A stretch of DNA of 64,000 bases from Citrobacter youngae (lineage in GTDB: Bacteria; Pseudomonadota; Gammaproteobacteria; Enterobacterales; Enterobacteriaceae), in NCBI RefSeq assembly GCF_003818115.1, contig NZ_RPOI01000016.1, forward strand, positions 372,001-436,000, read 5' to 3'. The translations under genes were made by a program, and so were the position numbers. Positions within the stretch are counted from its first letter, which is position 1, and every line of letters begins with the position of its first letter. Below are positions 1-11,479 of the stretch, in pieces. The notes beneath the pieces are model-generated. The model searched no databases. It saw only the letters and a list, made by a program, of their open reading frames with translations, and was not told the origin of the DNA.

Positions 1-7
1 GTCCCAT
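1..7 (-). CDS. potA: Start of potA (spermidine/putrescine ABC transporter ATPase), 5' end only
   Basis: Only the first two codons and one base are in the window: reading leftwards, ATG GGA C, which fits Met-Gly-(Gln) of enterobacterial PotA. In E. coli and Salmonella potA is divergent from pepT, and that is the geometry here. The call rests on synteny plus seven bases, so it is tentative. The 250 bp up to the pepT start is the shared promoter region; I see no confident operator in it. Confidence 0.5.
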
Positions 8-257
8 GTAAACGCAACGGATGGCTGACCGATGCGGGGTTTGTGGTTAACCACCTTGATGACTCTTAATGAGGGCGGTTATTCTACGGCAAACCATTGT
101 AATCGCCAATCCTTGTTGCGAATTACTGACTTAACCCTATAGTCAGAGGGGATGTCAGGGAGAAATATTCTCACTTGCGGGGATAAAAGTGACCTGACGC
201 AATATTTGTCTTTTGTTGCTTATTGATAATGTTGTCACAAAAAGTGAGGGTGACTGC

Positions 258-1481
258 ATGGATAAACTACTTGAGCGTTTTTTACACTACGTGTCGCTGG
301 ACACCCAATCAAAATCGGGCGTGCGGCAGGTACCCAGCACTGAAGGACAGTGGAAGTTATTGCAGTTGCTTAAGCAGCAACTCGAAGAGATGGGACTGGT
401 CAATATTACCTTGAGCGACAAGGGGACGTTGATGGCAACGTTGCCCGCTAACGTTGCAGGTAATATTCCCGCGATCGGTTTTATTTCCCATGTGGATACC
501 TCACCGGATTTCAGCGGTAAAAACGTTAATCCGCAAATTGTCGAAAACTATCGCGGCGGCGATATTGCGCTCGGTATTGGCGATGAGGTTTTGTCGCCGG
601 TGATGTTCCCGGTGCTGCATCAACTTCTGGGTCAGACGTTGATCACCACAGATGGCAAAACGCTGCTGGGTGCGGATGATAAAGCCGGTATCGCCGAAAT
701 CATGACCGCACTGGCTGTGTTGATACAAAAAGATATTCCGCATGGCGATATCCGCGTGGCCTTTACGCCAGATGAAGAGGTCGGTAAAGGCGCGAAGCAT
801 TTCGACGTTGCAGCATTTGATGCGCAGTGAGCCTATACCGTCGACGGTGGCGGCGTGGGCGAACTGGAGTTTGAAAACTTCAACGCCGCGTCGGTCAATA
901 TCAAGATCGTCGGTAACAATGTGCATCCGGGTACGGCAAAAGGGGTGATGGTGAACGCGCTGTCGCTGGCGGCTCGCATCCATGCCGAAGTTCCCGCCGA
1001 TGAAAGCCCGGAAGCGACGGAAGGCTATGAAGGTTTTTACCATCTGGCAAGCATGAAAGGGACGGTTGATCGGGCTGATATGCACTACATTATCCGCGAT
1101 TTTGACCGTAAGCAGTTTGAAGCGCGTAAACGCAAAATCATGGATATTGCCAAAAAGGTCGGTAAAGGGTTACATCCGGACTGCTATATCGAGCTGGTGA
1201 TTGAAGACAGCTACTACAATATGCGTGAAAAAGTGATCGAGCATCCGCATGTGCTGGATATCGCCCAGCAGGCAATGCGCGATTGTGACATTGAGCCGGA
1301 TCTTAAACCCATTCGTGGTGGTACCGACGGCGCGCAACTGTCGTTCATGGGATTACCTTGCCCGAATCTGTTCACCGGTGGCTATAACTACCATGGTAAG
1401 CATGAGTTTGTGACACTGGAAGGCATGGAAAAAGCCGTGCAGGTGATTGTGCGAATTGCGGAATTGACGGCGAAACAGTAG
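258..1481 (+). pseudogene. pepT: pepT, peptidase T, interrupted by an in-frame TGA
   Basis: PepT is a cytoplasmic zinc aminotripeptidase of the M20 family. The start at 258 gives a 407-codon frame, the usual length. The frame is collinear with PepT throughout except that codon 191 (828-830) is TGA, where E. coli PepT has Trp (context DARWAYTV; here DAQ-stop-AYTV). The first 190 residues carry the metal-site motifs [15 protein letters not shown] and PDEEVG. The second part, 192-407, holds the rest of the lid and catalytic domains, including the terminal His motif NYHGKHEF. No frameshift is seen, and the codons after the stop remain perfectly PepT-like, so the change is recent or a base-call error. 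The 190-residue product would lack a metal ligand and should be inactive. Confidence 0.9.
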
Positions 1482-1499
1482 CCGCTTTTGCCGGTAGAT

Positions 1500-1573
1500 G
1501 CCGGATGGCGCTTCGCTTATCCGGCCTACGGGATACGCTATTTGTAGGCCGGATAAGCGAAGCGCCTTCCGGC
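1500..1573. repeat. BIME: two REP units in inverted orientation
   Basis: Positions 1500-1529 and 1544-1573 are near-perfect inverted copies of an enterobacterial REP (palindromic unit) core (GCCGGATGGCGC ... ATCCGGCCTAC). They lie between the convergent ends of pepT and roxA, the usual place for such elements, and may stabilise mRNA 3' ends or bind IHF or gyrase. Confidence 0.9.
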
Positions 1574-1587
1574 GCACTCTCAATAGG

Positions 1588-2709
1588 TTATCCTTCGAAG
1601 AACCAGTATCCGCTATTCACCAGTGCGGCAAGCATGGCGAGGAAAGACGGATCTTCCAGTGCATCCTCAAAGTTTTCCGCTGTCAGAACAATATGGCTGG
1701 CGAGCGCATCCAGCGCCGGACGGTGAGGGGAGTCAATTTTCTCACCATTTACATAAACGTCATCGCCAATGCGCAGTACACGCAATCCACCCAGACGAAC
1801 CAGAACATCGCCTTGCTTCAGGGCATCATAGATTTCGTCAGGCTGATAAGGCGGCTCAGGCGGCGCAACGTCCAGTTCATGACGCGACTGAGAGATAAAC
1901 TCGCCAAACCACTGTTTAAAATGCTCCGGCTGGTTAATGAGCCCCAGCATCATTTCGCGCAGCTTGTCCATTTCCTGTGGCAGCACGTCTGCTGGATGGT
2001 CGCGCGGCGGTAGATCTGGATCGCTGTAGTACGTGCTACCCAGTTCGCGTTGCAGAACGTAATCCGCAAATCCGCTGATCAGCTCCCGGGTATTCGGTGC
2101 GCGGAAACCTACCGAGTAATTCATCGCGTTTTCTAACGCGTAGCCTTCGTGCGGGAATCCAGGTGGAATATACAGAATATCGCCTGGCTCCAGCTCTTCA
2201 TCAATGATGGCTTCAAACGGATCAACCTGGAGCAGGTCAGGGTGCGGACAATGCTGCTTCAACTGCAGTTTTTCACCCACACGCCAGCGACGGCGACCGG
2301 TTCCCTGGATGATGAACACATCATATTGATCCAGATGCGGGCCAACACCACCACCGGGTACAGAAAATGAGATCATCAAATCGTCAATGCGCCAGTCCGG
2401 CAATTCACGGAATGGCCGCATCAGCGCGGCAGTTGGTTCGTGCCAGTGGTTTACGGCCTGGACCAGCAGTGACCAGTTGCTTTCACCAAGATGGTCATAG
2501 CTTTCGAAAGGACCGTGGCTAACCTGCCATTTGCCATCCTGGTGGCTGACCAACCGGCTGTCGACTTCGCTTTCCATTGCCAGCCCAGCCAGTTCGTCAG
2601 GGGAGAGTGGATCAATAAAGTTGTTAAAGCCGCGTTTTAAGACCACCGGGCGTTTTTGCCAGTGACGTTCAAGAAAATCGGGCCAGTTAAGAGTGAGTTG
2701 GTATTCCAT
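1588..2709 (-). CDS. roxA: Ribosomal protein uL16 arginine 3-hydroxylase (YcfD/RoxA)
   Basis: This is a cupin-fold JmjC-type 2-oxoglutarate/Fe(II) oxygenase that hydroxylates an arginine of ribosomal protein L16 in E. coli. The start at 2709 (MEYQLTLNW) gives 373 aa, exactly the E. coli length; a further upstream Met at 2766 adds residues absent from the family. The iron-binding HxD is visible in GPHLDQYD (about residues 123-130), with the distal His in PPGFPHEGY. It runs convergently towards pepT and stands alone as a transcription unit, with phoQ further upstream on the same strand. Confidence 0.95.
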   Translation of the reverse strand: MEYQLTLNWPDFLERHWQKRPVVLKRGFNNFIDPLSPDELAGLAMESEVDSRLVSHQDGKWQVSHGPFESYDHLGESNWSLLVQAVNHWHEPTAALMRPFRELPDWRIDDLMISFSVPGGGVGPHLDQYDVFIIQGTGRRRWRVGEKLQLKQHCPHPDLLQVDPFEAIIDEELEPGDILYIPPGFPHEGYALENAMNYSVGFRAPNTRELISGFADYVLQRELGSTYYSDPDLPPRDHPADVLPQEMDKLREMMLGLINQPEHFKQWFGEFISQSRHELDVAPPEPPYQPDEIYDALKQGDVLVRLGGLRVLRIGDDVYVNGEKIDSPHRPALDALASHIVLTAENFEDALEDPSFLAMLAALVNSGYWFFEG

Positions 2710-2801
2710 AATGAGCATCCCGCAGGCTGGTATCTGCAACCGATTATAACGGATACTTAACCTCAAGCGTGAAGTCAGTACATATTTATTACATGTAAAG
2801 A

Positions 2802-4265
2802 TTACTCGTCTTTTTGTCCCGGATGTTGGCGGCCGAAAATAACTTCCATGCGCGCTCCGCCCAGCAGACTGTCGCCAGCGATAATCTGCCCGTCATATTG
2901 CTCGGTGATCTCACGTGCGACAGCCAAACCCACGCCTTGCCCGGGGCGTAAGGTATCCACGCGCTGACCACGGTCGAACACCACTTCACGTTTACTGTGT
3001 GGAATACCGGGGCCGTCATCTTCTACCACAATGTGCAGATGATCTTCCGTTAATTGCGCTGAGATCTCGACAAATTCCAGGCAATATTTACAGGCGTTAT
3101 CCAGGACGTTGCCCAGCACTTCGACGAAGTCGTTCTGTTCACCCACAAAGCTTGTCTCAGGCGAAATGTCGAGATTAATGTTAACCCCTTTACGCTGGTA
3201 CACCTTGTTTAATGCAGAGGTCAGTTTATCCAGCAACGGTGCAACCGGATGCAATTCCCGGCTGAGAAGGGCACTACTGCCGCGCATGCTGGCACGATGC
3301 AGATAATAGCCAATTTGCTGTGAAATACGGCTAATTTGCTCCAGCATGACGGGTTCAGCATCGCTCACGCTCATTTTCTCATTACGCATCGAACGTAGCG
3401 TGCTTTGCAATACGGCCAACGGTGTTTTCAGGCTGTGGGTGAGGTCGGTTAACGTGGTACGGTATTTATCGTAGCGCTCACGTTCGCTCTTTAATAAGCG
3501 GTTGAGGTTACGCACCAGACTGGTGAGTTCACGCGTGGTGGCAGGATTAAGCATCTCGCGATGATGCTCTTCAAGCTCACGGACTTCGCGCGCCAGTGAT
3601 TCGATAGGTCGCAGGCTCCACCAGGCTGCAACCCACAGCAACGGGATAACCAACAGTAAATTGGCAACCAGCACATAAATAAACCAGCTCCAGACCATAT
3701 ATGAGCGTTTGAGCTCAATAGGAATGGTATCAACAACCACAATGGTCAGTTGTGGCATTCTGGCGGTGGCAGGGTAGATGTTCACTGCCACGGAGTGGGT
3801 CATTTCTGCATTATCGTCATCTTCTCTGACTTCTCTTAGCTTCTGTTGTGCCGAATGATCCTCGCGTAGCAATGTGCTGGTGGCGTCGACATTGGCTTCA
3901 ATCTCATGAAAACCATTTGTCTTTAGCCAGTCTGGTTGAATACGTTGTACCAGCCAGGGTACGTCGCGTTGGGCCCAGAGCAGCTTACCGTTTTCATTAT
4001 AAATCAGCGACATTGTAGGGCTTTGCATATCGAGATTTTCAGGTAGCTCGACATTGATTTTGCCGTTTTCCCATTTCGCCAGGGTATAGAACAGATTACT
4101 TTCGCCACGTAGCAGACGAAATGTTGTTTTATCAAAGCTGACGCTATAGCCAACCAAAGCCACCATGCCGTAAGCCAGCGAGAGGACCAGTACAACGCCT
4201 GCGGTTGCCAGCAAAAAGCGCAGCCGCAGTGATAACGGGAAAAAATGACGCAGTAATTTATTCAT
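2802..4265 (-). CDS. phoQ: Sensor histidine kinase PhoQ
   Basis: This is the inner-membrane sensor of low Mg2+, acid and cationic peptides; it phosphorylates PhoP. It has 487 aa, the Salmonella length and one more than E. coli. Seen in order: TM1 (about 17-40), a periplasmic sensor domain with the acidic patch EDDDNAEM that binds divalent cations, TM2 (about 194-215), a HAMP domain, the phospho-acceptor His in [12 protein letters not shown] (about residue 277), and N, G1 and G2 boxes ([23 protein letters not shown]). The start ATG overlaps the phoP stop by one base (ATGA), so translation is probably coupled. Confidence 0.97.
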   Translation of the reverse strand: MNKLLRHFFPLSLRLRFLLATAGVVLVLSLAYGMVALVGYSVSFDKTTFRLLRGESNLFYTLAKWENGKINVELPENLDMQSPTMSLIYNENGKLLWAQRDVPWLVQRIQPDWLKTNGFHEIEANVDATSTLLREDHSAQQKLREVREDDDNAEMTHSVAVNIYPATARMPQLTIVVVDTIPIELKRSYMVWSWFIYVLVANLLLVIPLLWVAAWWSLRPIESLAREVRELEEHHREMLNPATTRELTSLVRNLNRLLKSERERYDKYRTTLTDLTHSLKTPLAVLQSTLRSMRNEKMSVSDAEPVMLEQISRISQQIGYYLHRASMRGSSALLSRELHPVAPLLDKLTSALNKVYQRKGVNINLDISPETSFVGEQNDFVEVLGNVLDNACKYCLEFVEISAQLTEDHLHIVVEDDGPGIPHSKREVVFDRGQRVDTLRPGQGVGLAVAREITEQYDGQIIAGDSLLGGARMEVIFGRQHPGQKDE

Positions 4266-4939
4266 CAGCGCAGTTCAAAAAGATAACCTTGCCCACGTAC
4301 CGTGGTGATCACATCGTCCGGATATTGCGCCTGAATTTTCTTGCGCAGACGTCCCATTAAGACATCAATGGTGTGACTTTCACGCAGTTCAGCATCCGGG
4401 TAGAGCTGTAACATAAGCGAATCTTTACTAACGACTTTGCCGCTATTACGGATCAGCGTCTCCATAATGGTGTATTCGAACGCCGTGAGTTTGATCACTT
4501 CATCGTTCACGGACAGTTCGCGGCGAGAAAGGTCCACCTGAAATGGCGGAAGCGAGATTATCTGCGAGGCCAGACCACTATTGCGGCGCATCAATGCCTG
4601 CATTCTTGCAACCACTTCTTCAATGTGAAACGGTTTTGTGACGTAATCATCTGCACCGGCACTGAGCACTTCCACTTTGTCCTGCCAGCCTTCACGGGCG
4701 GTTAACACCAGAATGGGCAATGAAACGTCATTACTGCGCCAGCGGCGGATCAGTGACAGTCCGTCTTCATCGGGGAGTCCTAAATCGACGATCGCAATAT
4801 CCGGCAAGTGTTCATTAAGAAAATAGTCTGCTTCCTTTGCATCTTCTGCATCATCCACCTGGTGGCCTAAATCCTGTAGCTGAACCTTAAGGTGGTGACG
4901 TAATAATGCATTATCCTCAACAACCAGCACGCGCATCAT
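4265..4939 (-). CDS. phoP: Response regulator PhoP
   Basis: OmpR-family transcription factor of the Mg2+/virulence PhoPQ system. The receiver domain (1-120) has the acidic pocket E-D (VVEDN), the phospho-acceptor Asp in [11 protein letters not shown], Thr in LTARE and Lys in YVTKPF. The C-terminal winged helix (about 125-224) ends GQGYLFELR. Two adjacent ATG codons (4939 and 4936) give 224 or 223 aa; a GGAG lies at suitable spacing for either. It is the first gene of phoP-phoQ and lies downstream of its own PhoP box, so it is autoregulated. Confidence 0.97.
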   Translation of the reverse strand: MMRVLVVEDNALLRHHLKVQLQDLGHQVDDAEDAKEADYFLNEHLPDIAIVDLGLPDEDGLSLIRRWRSNDVSLPILVLTAREGWQDKVEVLSAGADDYVTKPFHIEEVVARMQALMRRNSGLASQIISLPPFQVDLSRRELSVNDEVIKLTAFEYTIMETLIRNSGKVVSKDSLMLQLYPDAELRESHTIDVLMGRLRKKIQAQYPDDVITTVRGQGYLFELR

Positions 4940-4997
4940 TGTTTCTCCCTAAATTCATGGTACGAATAGTTTAACGCTGATTATGTGGCAGTGGGGA

Positions 4998-5014
4998 TAA
5001 ACATTTAATAAACC
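4998..5014 (-). promoter_or_regulatory. PhoP box in the phoPQ promoter
   Basis: On the minus strand this reads GGTTTA-N5-TGTTTA, matching the PhoP direct-repeat consensus (T/G)GTTTA-N5-(T/G)GTTTA. A -10-like CATAAT (4985-4980) follows after 12 bases, the spacing typical of PhoP-activated promoters. The phoP start is 59 bases downstream of the box. Confidence 0.85.
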
Positions 5015-5043
5015 GGGGGAAGGGATGTTAATGCGGCGATAAA

Positions 5044-5073
5044 AAGCCGGAATCGCTTACGCTTATCCGGCTT
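5044..5073 (-). terminator. Stem-loop after purB, REP-like
   Basis: The arms AAGCCGGA (5044-5051) and TCCGGCTT (5066-5073) form an 8-bp stem with a 14-base loop downstream of purB. It is followed on the minus strand by TTTTATCG, so it may terminate the purB transcript before phoP. The sequence also resembles half a REP unit. Confidence 0.5.
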
Positions 5074-5099
5074 CTGTTCAGCATCTGGCGGAGTGCAGA

Positions 5100-6473
<1,374 letters not shown>

Positions 6474-7115
6474 TCACAACTCCGGGGTTAAATGAGCAAG
6501 AATTTGTTTTGCCTGAGTCGTCAGGCGATTACGAGAAAACATGAGTTGCAGACGGCCGCCACCTACCTGATGCCAGAGCACGGCAGCGCGAATGCCAGCC
6601 AGCAATGAAGCGCGTACTTTGGCCTGAACCTGTGGGCTCTGCAGGATAGCCGGGGAGCCAGTGACCTGAATACGCGGGCCGAGTGGGCTGATGACGTCAA
6701 CATAAATGCCGGCCATCGCACTCATCAGTGTTTCTGACTGCAAATCAAAATGGTCCAGTTGGCGCTGCAAGCCGTTGATACGGTCTCCCAGCGTGTCCAT
6801 GGCGCCTTTGGCGGCCGAAAGCTTACGCTCCAGTACCATCAGGCTTAATGTATAGCGGGTAAGTTCCGCGTTCAGCCCCTGACGGCTGCTGGCGTTGAGC
6901 ACACCGAGCATCGTTTCCAGACCGAGACGCAGGTTGGCCTCGCTGCCGCCAAACACGCCCAGCGTAGAGCTGGGATTCATGTCAATGACGCTGTTCAGTG
7001 AAACGTGTAATGCATCGGCATCACAATGCCCCTGGTGCGCCAGTTCTTGCACCAGGCGTGCCGACTGACAAATGCCTGCCAGGGCGAGGGTGATGTCATA
7101 ATAATTCTTTGCCAC
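6474..7115 (-). CDS. hflD: Lysogenization regulator HflD
   Basis: HflD is a small peripheral inner-membrane protein that in E. coli binds phage lambda CII and lowers lysogenisation; its normal cell role is unclear. I use the GTG at 7115 ([10 protein letters not shown], 213 aa, the E. coli length). An alternative GTG two codons upstream (7121) is only about 2-3 bases from the AAGGAAG ribosome-binding site, while 7115 lies at about 8 bases. The protein is mostly helical, without membrane spans. It sits between mnmA and purB with short gaps, as in E. coli. Confidence 0.93.
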   Translation of the reverse strand: MAKNYYDITLALAGICQSARLVQELAHQGHCDADALHVSLNSVIDMNPSSTLGVFGGSEANLRLGLETMLGVLNASSRQGLNAELTRYTLSLMVLERKLSAAKGAMDTLGDRINGLQRQLDHFDLQSETLMSAMAGIYVDVISPLGPRIQVTGSPAILQSPQVQAKVRASLLAGIRAAVLWHQVGGGRLQLMFSRNRLTTQAKQILAHLTPEL

Positions 7116-7149
7116 GTTCACTGCTTCCTTGTATCAAATGTGTAAATAA

Positions 7150-8256
7150 TTATACCGGCAGAGGCAATCGTTGTTCGATAATGCCGCCGCCGAGGCACAC
7201 TTCGCCATTGTAAAAGACCGCCGACTGACCCGGCGTTACCGCCGCGACGGGTTCATCGAAAATGACTTCAATACGCTCGGCATCCAGTGCCTTAACGGTG
7301 CACGGAATGTCGGTCTGACGATAGCGGGTTTTCACCGTGCAGCGCATGGTGCCGGTGAACGGTTGACGGTCGACCCAATGTAATTGCTGTGCAATCAGGC
7401 CAACGGACATGAGGCGCGGGTGTTCATGACCCTGAGCGACAACCAGAATGTTGTTCTCAACGTCTTTATCCACCACATACCATGGATCTTCGGTACCTTC
7501 TTTTGTTCCGCCAATACCCAGACCTTTACGCTGACCCAGGGTGTGATACATCAGCCCCTGATGCTGGCCAATTTCTTCACCGTCAACGGTAATGATCTTG
7601 CCGGGTTGTGCTGGCAGGTAACGACCGAGGAACTCACGGAACTTACGTTCACCGATGAAGCAGATGCCGGTGGAGTCTTTTTTCTTCGCAGTAACCAGAC
7701 CCAGATCTTCGGCAATTTTACGTACCTGCGGTTTTTCCAGTTCGCCAACCGGGAACAGGCTTTGCGCGATTTGCTCATGGCCGAGGGTATAGAGGAAATA
7801 GCTTTGGTCTTTATTGCCATCAAGCCCACGCAGCAATCGACTTTTACCGTCGACATCCGCGCGACGCACGTAGTGACCGGTGGCGATGTAATCGGCACCT
7901 AAATCTTCAGCGGCAAATTCGAGGAAGGCTTTAAACTTAATTTCTTTGTTGCACAGAATATCCGGGTTCGGCGTACGACCCGCTTTGTACTCTTCAAGGA
8001 ACAGTTCAAAGACGTTGTCCCAATATTCTGCGGCAAAGTTGACGGTATGCAGCTCAATGCCGAGTTTGTCACAGACAGCCTGAGCATCCGCAAGGTCGGC
8101 GGCTGCTGTGCAATATTCCTCGCCATCGTCCTCTTCCCAGTTCTTCATGAACAGGCCTTCTACCTGATAACCCTGTTGTTGCAACAGCCAGGCAGAAACG
8201 GAGGAATCGACACCGCCGGACATGCCGACGATCACTTTTTTTGGGCTTTCAGACAT
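7150..8256 (-). CDS. mnmA: tRNA-specific 2-thiouridylase MnmA
   Basis: MnmA makes the s2 thiolation of uridine-34 in tRNA-Lys, -Glu and -Gln, using sulfur relayed by IscS and the Tus proteins. The start at 8256 gives 368 aa, the E. coli length; an upstream Met at 8301 would add 15 unrelated residues. The PP-loop SGGVDSSV is at about 13-20, the catalytic Cys in [13 protein letters not shown] (about 98-110), and the second catalytic Cys in [10 protein letters not shown] (about 195-204). It lies upstream of hflD in the same operon. Confidence 0.96.
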   Translation of the reverse strand: MSESPKKVIVGMSGGVDSSVSAWLLQQQGYQVEGLFMKNWEEDDGEEYCTAAADLADAQAVCDKLGIELHTVNFAAEYWDNVFELFLEEYKAGRTPNPDILCNKEIKFKAFLEFAAEDLGADYIATGHYVRRADVDGKSRLLRGLDGNKDQSYFLYTLGHEQIAQSLFPVGELEKPQVRKIAEDLGLVTAKKKDSTGICFIGERKFREFLGRYLPAQPGKIITVDGEEIGQHQGLMYHTLGQRKGLGIGGTKEGTEDPWYVVDKDVENNILVVAQGHEHPRLMSVGLIAQQLHWVDRQPFTGTMRCTVKTRYRQTDIPCTVKALDAERIEVIFDEPVAAVTPGQSAVFYNGEVCLGGGIIEQRLPLPV

Positions 8257-8309
8257 AGGAATACTCACGACATTGAACTTCAAGGCGGCATATTCTAGCA
8301 CGCAGCCCC

Positions 8310-8771
8310 TTACTTGACACCCTCTGTAAACGGCCAGTTAAATTCACCGATCATCGCCAGCGGGTAGCGTTGTCCGCTCTGGTAGCAGCGAATGCTCTCC
8401 GCAACCAGCGGTGAGCGCAGGTTTGGCGCGCAGAGAACTTCTTCTGCGCTGACCCAGTGACAGCAATCTATATCGCTGTCATGAGGTTCGGTAGCGCACA
8501 TATTGGCAAGCTCGATAGAAAACAGAAAACGTAAAAAGGGCGTTTTATCCGGCGCAATCCATTGATGCATTCGAATGAAATGTTGTGGCTGTGCGTGGAT
8601 ACCTGTCTCTTCCCAGAGCTCGCGCGCGGCGGCCTGCACTAACGTCTCATCCGCTTCCAGATGTCCTGCTGGTTGATTCCACAAGGCTTTGCCATTGATT
8701 GTTTCCTCAACGACCAAAAACTTATCTTCTGCATGCACAATGCAGGCGACCGTGACGTGCGGTTTGAACAT
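8310..8771 (-). CDS. nudJ: Nudix phosphatase NudJ (YmfB)
   Basis: Nudix hydrolase acting in E. coli on thiamine-pathway HMP-PP and on nucleoside di- and triphosphates. It has 153 aa. The Nudix box is complete: [23 protein letters not shown] runs from about residue 37 to 59 and fits G-x5-E-x7-REUxEExGU. The gene lies 13 bases downstream of rluE and 53 bases upstream of mnmA, all on the minus strand. Confidence 0.95.
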   Translation of the reverse strand: MFKPHVTVACIVHAEDKFLVVEETINGKALWNQPAGHLEADETLVQAAARELWEETGIHAQPQHFIRMHQWIAPDKTPFLRFLFSIELANMCATEPHDSDIDCCHWVSAEEVLCAPNLRSPLVAESIRCYQSGQRYPLAMIGEFNWPFTEGVK

Positions 8772-8784
8772 ACCTGTTCCTTAT

Positions 8785-9408
8785 TCAGTTAGTTACATCC
8801 CGCCATTGACCATTGGCGAGATTATCCAGTGTGTAATCTCCCATGGCGTAGCGAATGAGGCGCAGCGTCGGGAATCCAGCATGTGCTGTCATACGGCGAA
8901 CCTGGCGGTTGCGGCCTTCATATAAGGTCACTTTCAGCCAGGTGGTGGGGATATTTTTCCGCTCCCGAATGGGTGGGTTTCTCGGCCACAGCCATGCAGG
9001 CTCTTCTACCACTTCAATACCTGCTGGCAGCGTGGGACCGTCATTGAGCATTACCCCGGTACGCAGCGCATTCAGCGCTTCTGTCGTCGGCTCACCTTCA
9101 ACCTGGACGTAATAAATTTTCCCGGTGCGCTTTCCGGGTTGTGTTAAACGAGCCTGCAGTGCACCGTCATTGGTCAGCACCAAAAGCCCTTCACTGTCCC
9201 GGTCGAGTCGGCCCGCAGCATAGATTCCCGGCACGGGAATAAAATCTTTTAACGTGCTTCTGCCTGCCTCGTCCGTAAATTGCGGCAAAACATCGTAGGG
9301 TTTATTGAACAAAACCACGCGTTTTGGCTGGTTTTCTTTACGCTGCCTGGTGACTTGTCGTGAGCTGAATCGCTCAACCCGGTGATTTCTAAAAGAAGTT
9401 TTTTGCAT
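8785..9408 (-). CDS. rluE: 23S rRNA pseudouridine(2457) synthase RluE
   Basis: RsuA-family pseudouridine synthase that modifies U2457 of 23S rRNA in E. coli. The catalytic Asp is in [13 protein letters not shown] (about 71-83), and the family motifs [15 protein letters not shown] and [10 protein letters not shown] follow. The start at 9408 (MQKTSF) gives 207 aa. It has a basic N-terminal tail ([13 protein letters not shown]) before the catalytic domain. It is the first gene of the minus-strand run and is divergent from icd. Confidence 0.95.
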   Translation of the reverse strand: MQKTSFRNHRVERFSSRQVTRQRKENQPKRVVLFNKPYDVLPQFTDEAGRSTLKDFIPVPGIYAAGRLDRDSEGLLVLTNDGALQARLTQPGKRTGKIYYVQVEGEPTTEALNALRTGVMLNDGPTLPAGIEVVEEPAWLWPRNPPIRERKNIPTTWLKVTLYEGRNRQVRRMTAHAGFPTLRLIRYAMGDYTLDNLANGQWRDVTN

Positions 9409-9610
9409 GGTATTTTCAGATTATATCAATTGCCGCATTATAGCCTAAGAACGAGTGTCTTTCATGGCGGCAAACATTAGGGTAGTATTGACATGCTCAT
9501 TACAAAACATTAACAAAAAATTGCTCTAACGCATTCGTGCAGCAGGACGCAAACGCACATGCAGCGCGATGACAGACGAGCAGAACCAGAAGCGCTCGAA
9601 GGAGAGGTGA

Positions 9611-10861
9611 ATGGAAAGCAAAGTAGTTGTTCCGGCGGAAGGTAAGAAGATCACCCTGCAAAACGGCAAACTCAACGTTCCTGAAAATCCGATTATCCCG
9701 TTCATTGAAGGCGACGGTATCGGCGTTGATGTAACCCCACCGATGATCAAAGTTGTCGATGCTGCTGTCGAGAAAGCCTATAAAGGCGAGCGTAAAATCT
9801 CCTGGATGGAAATCTACACCGGTGAGAAATCCACTCAGGTTTATGGCCAGGACGTCTGGCTGCCTGCTGAAACCCTTGATCTTATTCGTGAATATCGTGT
9901 TGCCATCAAAGGCCCACTGACCACTCCAGTTGGCGGCGGTATTCGCTCTCTGAACGTTGCCCTGCGTCAGGAACTTGACCTGTATGTCTGCCTGCGTCCG
10001 GTGCGTTATTACCAGGGTACGCCTAGCCCGGTTAAACACCCAGAACTGACCGACATGGTCATCTTCCGTGAAAACTCAGAAGATATCTATGCGGGGATTG
10101 AGTGGAAAGCGGACTCCTCTGATGCTGAGAAAGTGATTAAATTCCTGCGCGAAGAGATGGGCGTGAAGAAAATCCGCTTCCCGGAACATTGCGGTATCGG
10201 TATCAAGCCGTGTTCCGAAGAAGGGACCAAGCGTCTGGTTCGTGCAGCGATTGAGTACGCCATCGCTAACGATCGTGATTCTGTTACCCTGGTTCATAAA
10301 GGTAACATTATGAAATTCACCGAAGGCGCGTTCAAAGACTGGGGTTACCAGTTGGCGCGTGAAGAGTTCGGTGGTGAACTGATTGATGGCGGTCCGTGGG
10401 TTAAAATCAAGAACCCGAAAACTGGTAAAGAGATCGTGGTTAAGGACGTTATCGCCGATGCGTTCCTGCAACAGATCCTGCTGCGTCCCGCTGAGTACGA
10501 TGTTATCGCGTGTATGAACCTGAACGGTGACTACATCTCCGATGCGCTGGCAGCACAGGTTGGCGGTATTGGTATCGCACCGGGTGCCAACATTGGTGAC
10601 GAATGTGCGCTGTTTGAAGCAACCCACGGTACTGCACCGAAGTACGCAGGCCAGGATAAAGTGAACCCAGGTTCCATCATCCTGTCTGCAGAAATGATGC
10701 TGCGCCACATGGGTTGGACCGAAGCGGCTGACCTGATCGTTAAAGGTATGGAAGGCGCGATTAACGCGAAAACCGTAACCTATGACTTCGAACGTCTGAT
10801 GGATGGCGCTAAGCTGCTGAAATGTTCAGAGTTTGGTGACGCGATCATCGAAAACATGTAA
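9611..10861 (+). CDS. icd: Isocitrate dehydrogenase, NADP-dependent
   Basis: TCA-cycle enzyme converting isocitrate to 2-oxoglutarate, CO2 and NADPH. It has 416 aa, as in E. coli, and a strong ribosome-binding site (GGAGAGGTGA) before 9611. The Ser of [12 protein letters not shown] (about residue 113) is the site phosphorylated by AceK to route carbon to the glyoxylate shunt. Metal and substrate residues lie in [17 protein letters not shown] and the NADP site in [16 protein letters not shown]. In E. coli the 3' end of icd is the integration site of e14 and related phages; here the gene is intact and ends directly in its terminator. Confidence 0.98.
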   Translation: MESKVVVPAEGKKITLQNGKLNVPENPIIPFIEGDGIGVDVTPPMIKVVDAAVEKAYKGERKISWMEIYTGEKSTQVYGQDVWLPAETLDLIREYRVAIKGPLTTPVGGGIRSLNVALRQELDLYVCLRPVRYYQGTPSPVKHPELTDMVIFRENSEDIYAGIEWKADSSDAEKVIKFLREEMGVKKIRFPEHCGIGIKPCSEEGTKRLVRAAIEYAIANDRDSVTLVHKGNIMKFTEGAFKDWGYQLAREEFGGELIDGGPWVKIKNPKTGKEIVVKDVIADAFLQQILLRPAEYDVIACMNLNGDYISDALAAQVGGIGIAPGANIGDECALFEATHGTAPKYAGQDKVNPGSIILSAEMMLRHMGWTEAADLIVKGMEGAINAKTVTYDFERLMDGAKLLKCSEFGDAIIENM

Positions 10862-10883
10862 TCCAGATTCTGGGTTGTGTGAG

Positions 10884-10913
10884 AACGGGAACCGGGGGGT
10901 TCCCGTTTTTTTT
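10884..10913 (+). terminator. Rho-independent terminator of icd
   Basis: AACGGGAACC (10884-10893) pairs with GGTTCCCGTT (10898-10907) around a GGGG loop and runs into eight T residues. Confidence 0.95.
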
Positions 10914-11479
10914 CAATGGAATTCGGTGGCGATTAAAACCGCTTTAAACCTGCCGGGGCTCTACGCCAGATTTGTATTTTTTACCCTCATGGTATTTGTG
11001 ATTAGTGTTGGCGAACACAAATTGATATTTACGTCTGGTCTGTAAGCTCAATGACGCGGTTCTTGCCAGGATATCTCGACCCGACAAGCAATCATATTTT
11101 TTATAGATGAGCTGCAAAACCAGGTTCTGGTGATTCATTGCACAGCACTCATTCGATGAGAGGCGTGAAACCCTCTGCCGGAAAAACAATATCCTGCTGT
11201 TGCCTGAAAAAATAGACCTTTATATTTATGTGTGTTTATTTTTACTACTTAAACAGGCAGCTTATTTTTTGTACGGTGGTAGCGAAATTTACTGTGTCGC
11301 AAATAACAGTAATGGCCTTTTTTAAGCAATGTCAAAAAATAAATTTAGATTAACTCTTTGATTTTAATGGGCTAAAAGATGGGGAAGCTTACAGTATCAA
11401 TAATCGCTGGGCAGCATGTGTAAATAGCATAATAACTAAATTATAATTCTCTTACATTCGATAGATTGGTGAGGTTAGA
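10914..11479. other. Gene-free AT-rich stretch between icd and the SUOX-fold gene
   Basis: About 565 bp with no credible open frame on either strand. The longest candidate, on the minus strand at 10944-11189, has no ribosome-binding site or familiar composition. Base composition drops sharply after about 11200, in common with the next two genes. I see no repeated copy of the icd 3' end, tRNA or integrase remnant. The last 100 bases should hold the promoter of the downstream pair; TAGCATAATAACTAAATTATAATTC supplies several possible -10 hexamers. Confidence 0.6.

Noticed and set aside
205-235. FNR box before pepT
   Set aside because: TTGTTGCTTATTGATAA keeps only part of TTGAT-N4-ATCAA; too weak, although pepT is anaerobically induced in Salmonella.
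828-830. TGA in pepT read as selenocysteine
   Set aside because: E. coli PepT has Trp here, the residue is not a redox or metal ligand, and I see no stem-loop of bacterial SECIS type directly after the codon.
1498-2013. 171-codon open frame across the REP element and into roxA antisense
   Set aside because: Begins inside the REP repeat and then shadows roxA; no support.
10862-11479. Prophage or e14-type attachment site at icd
   Set aside because: icd is complete, no duplicated 3' segment and no integrase was seen.
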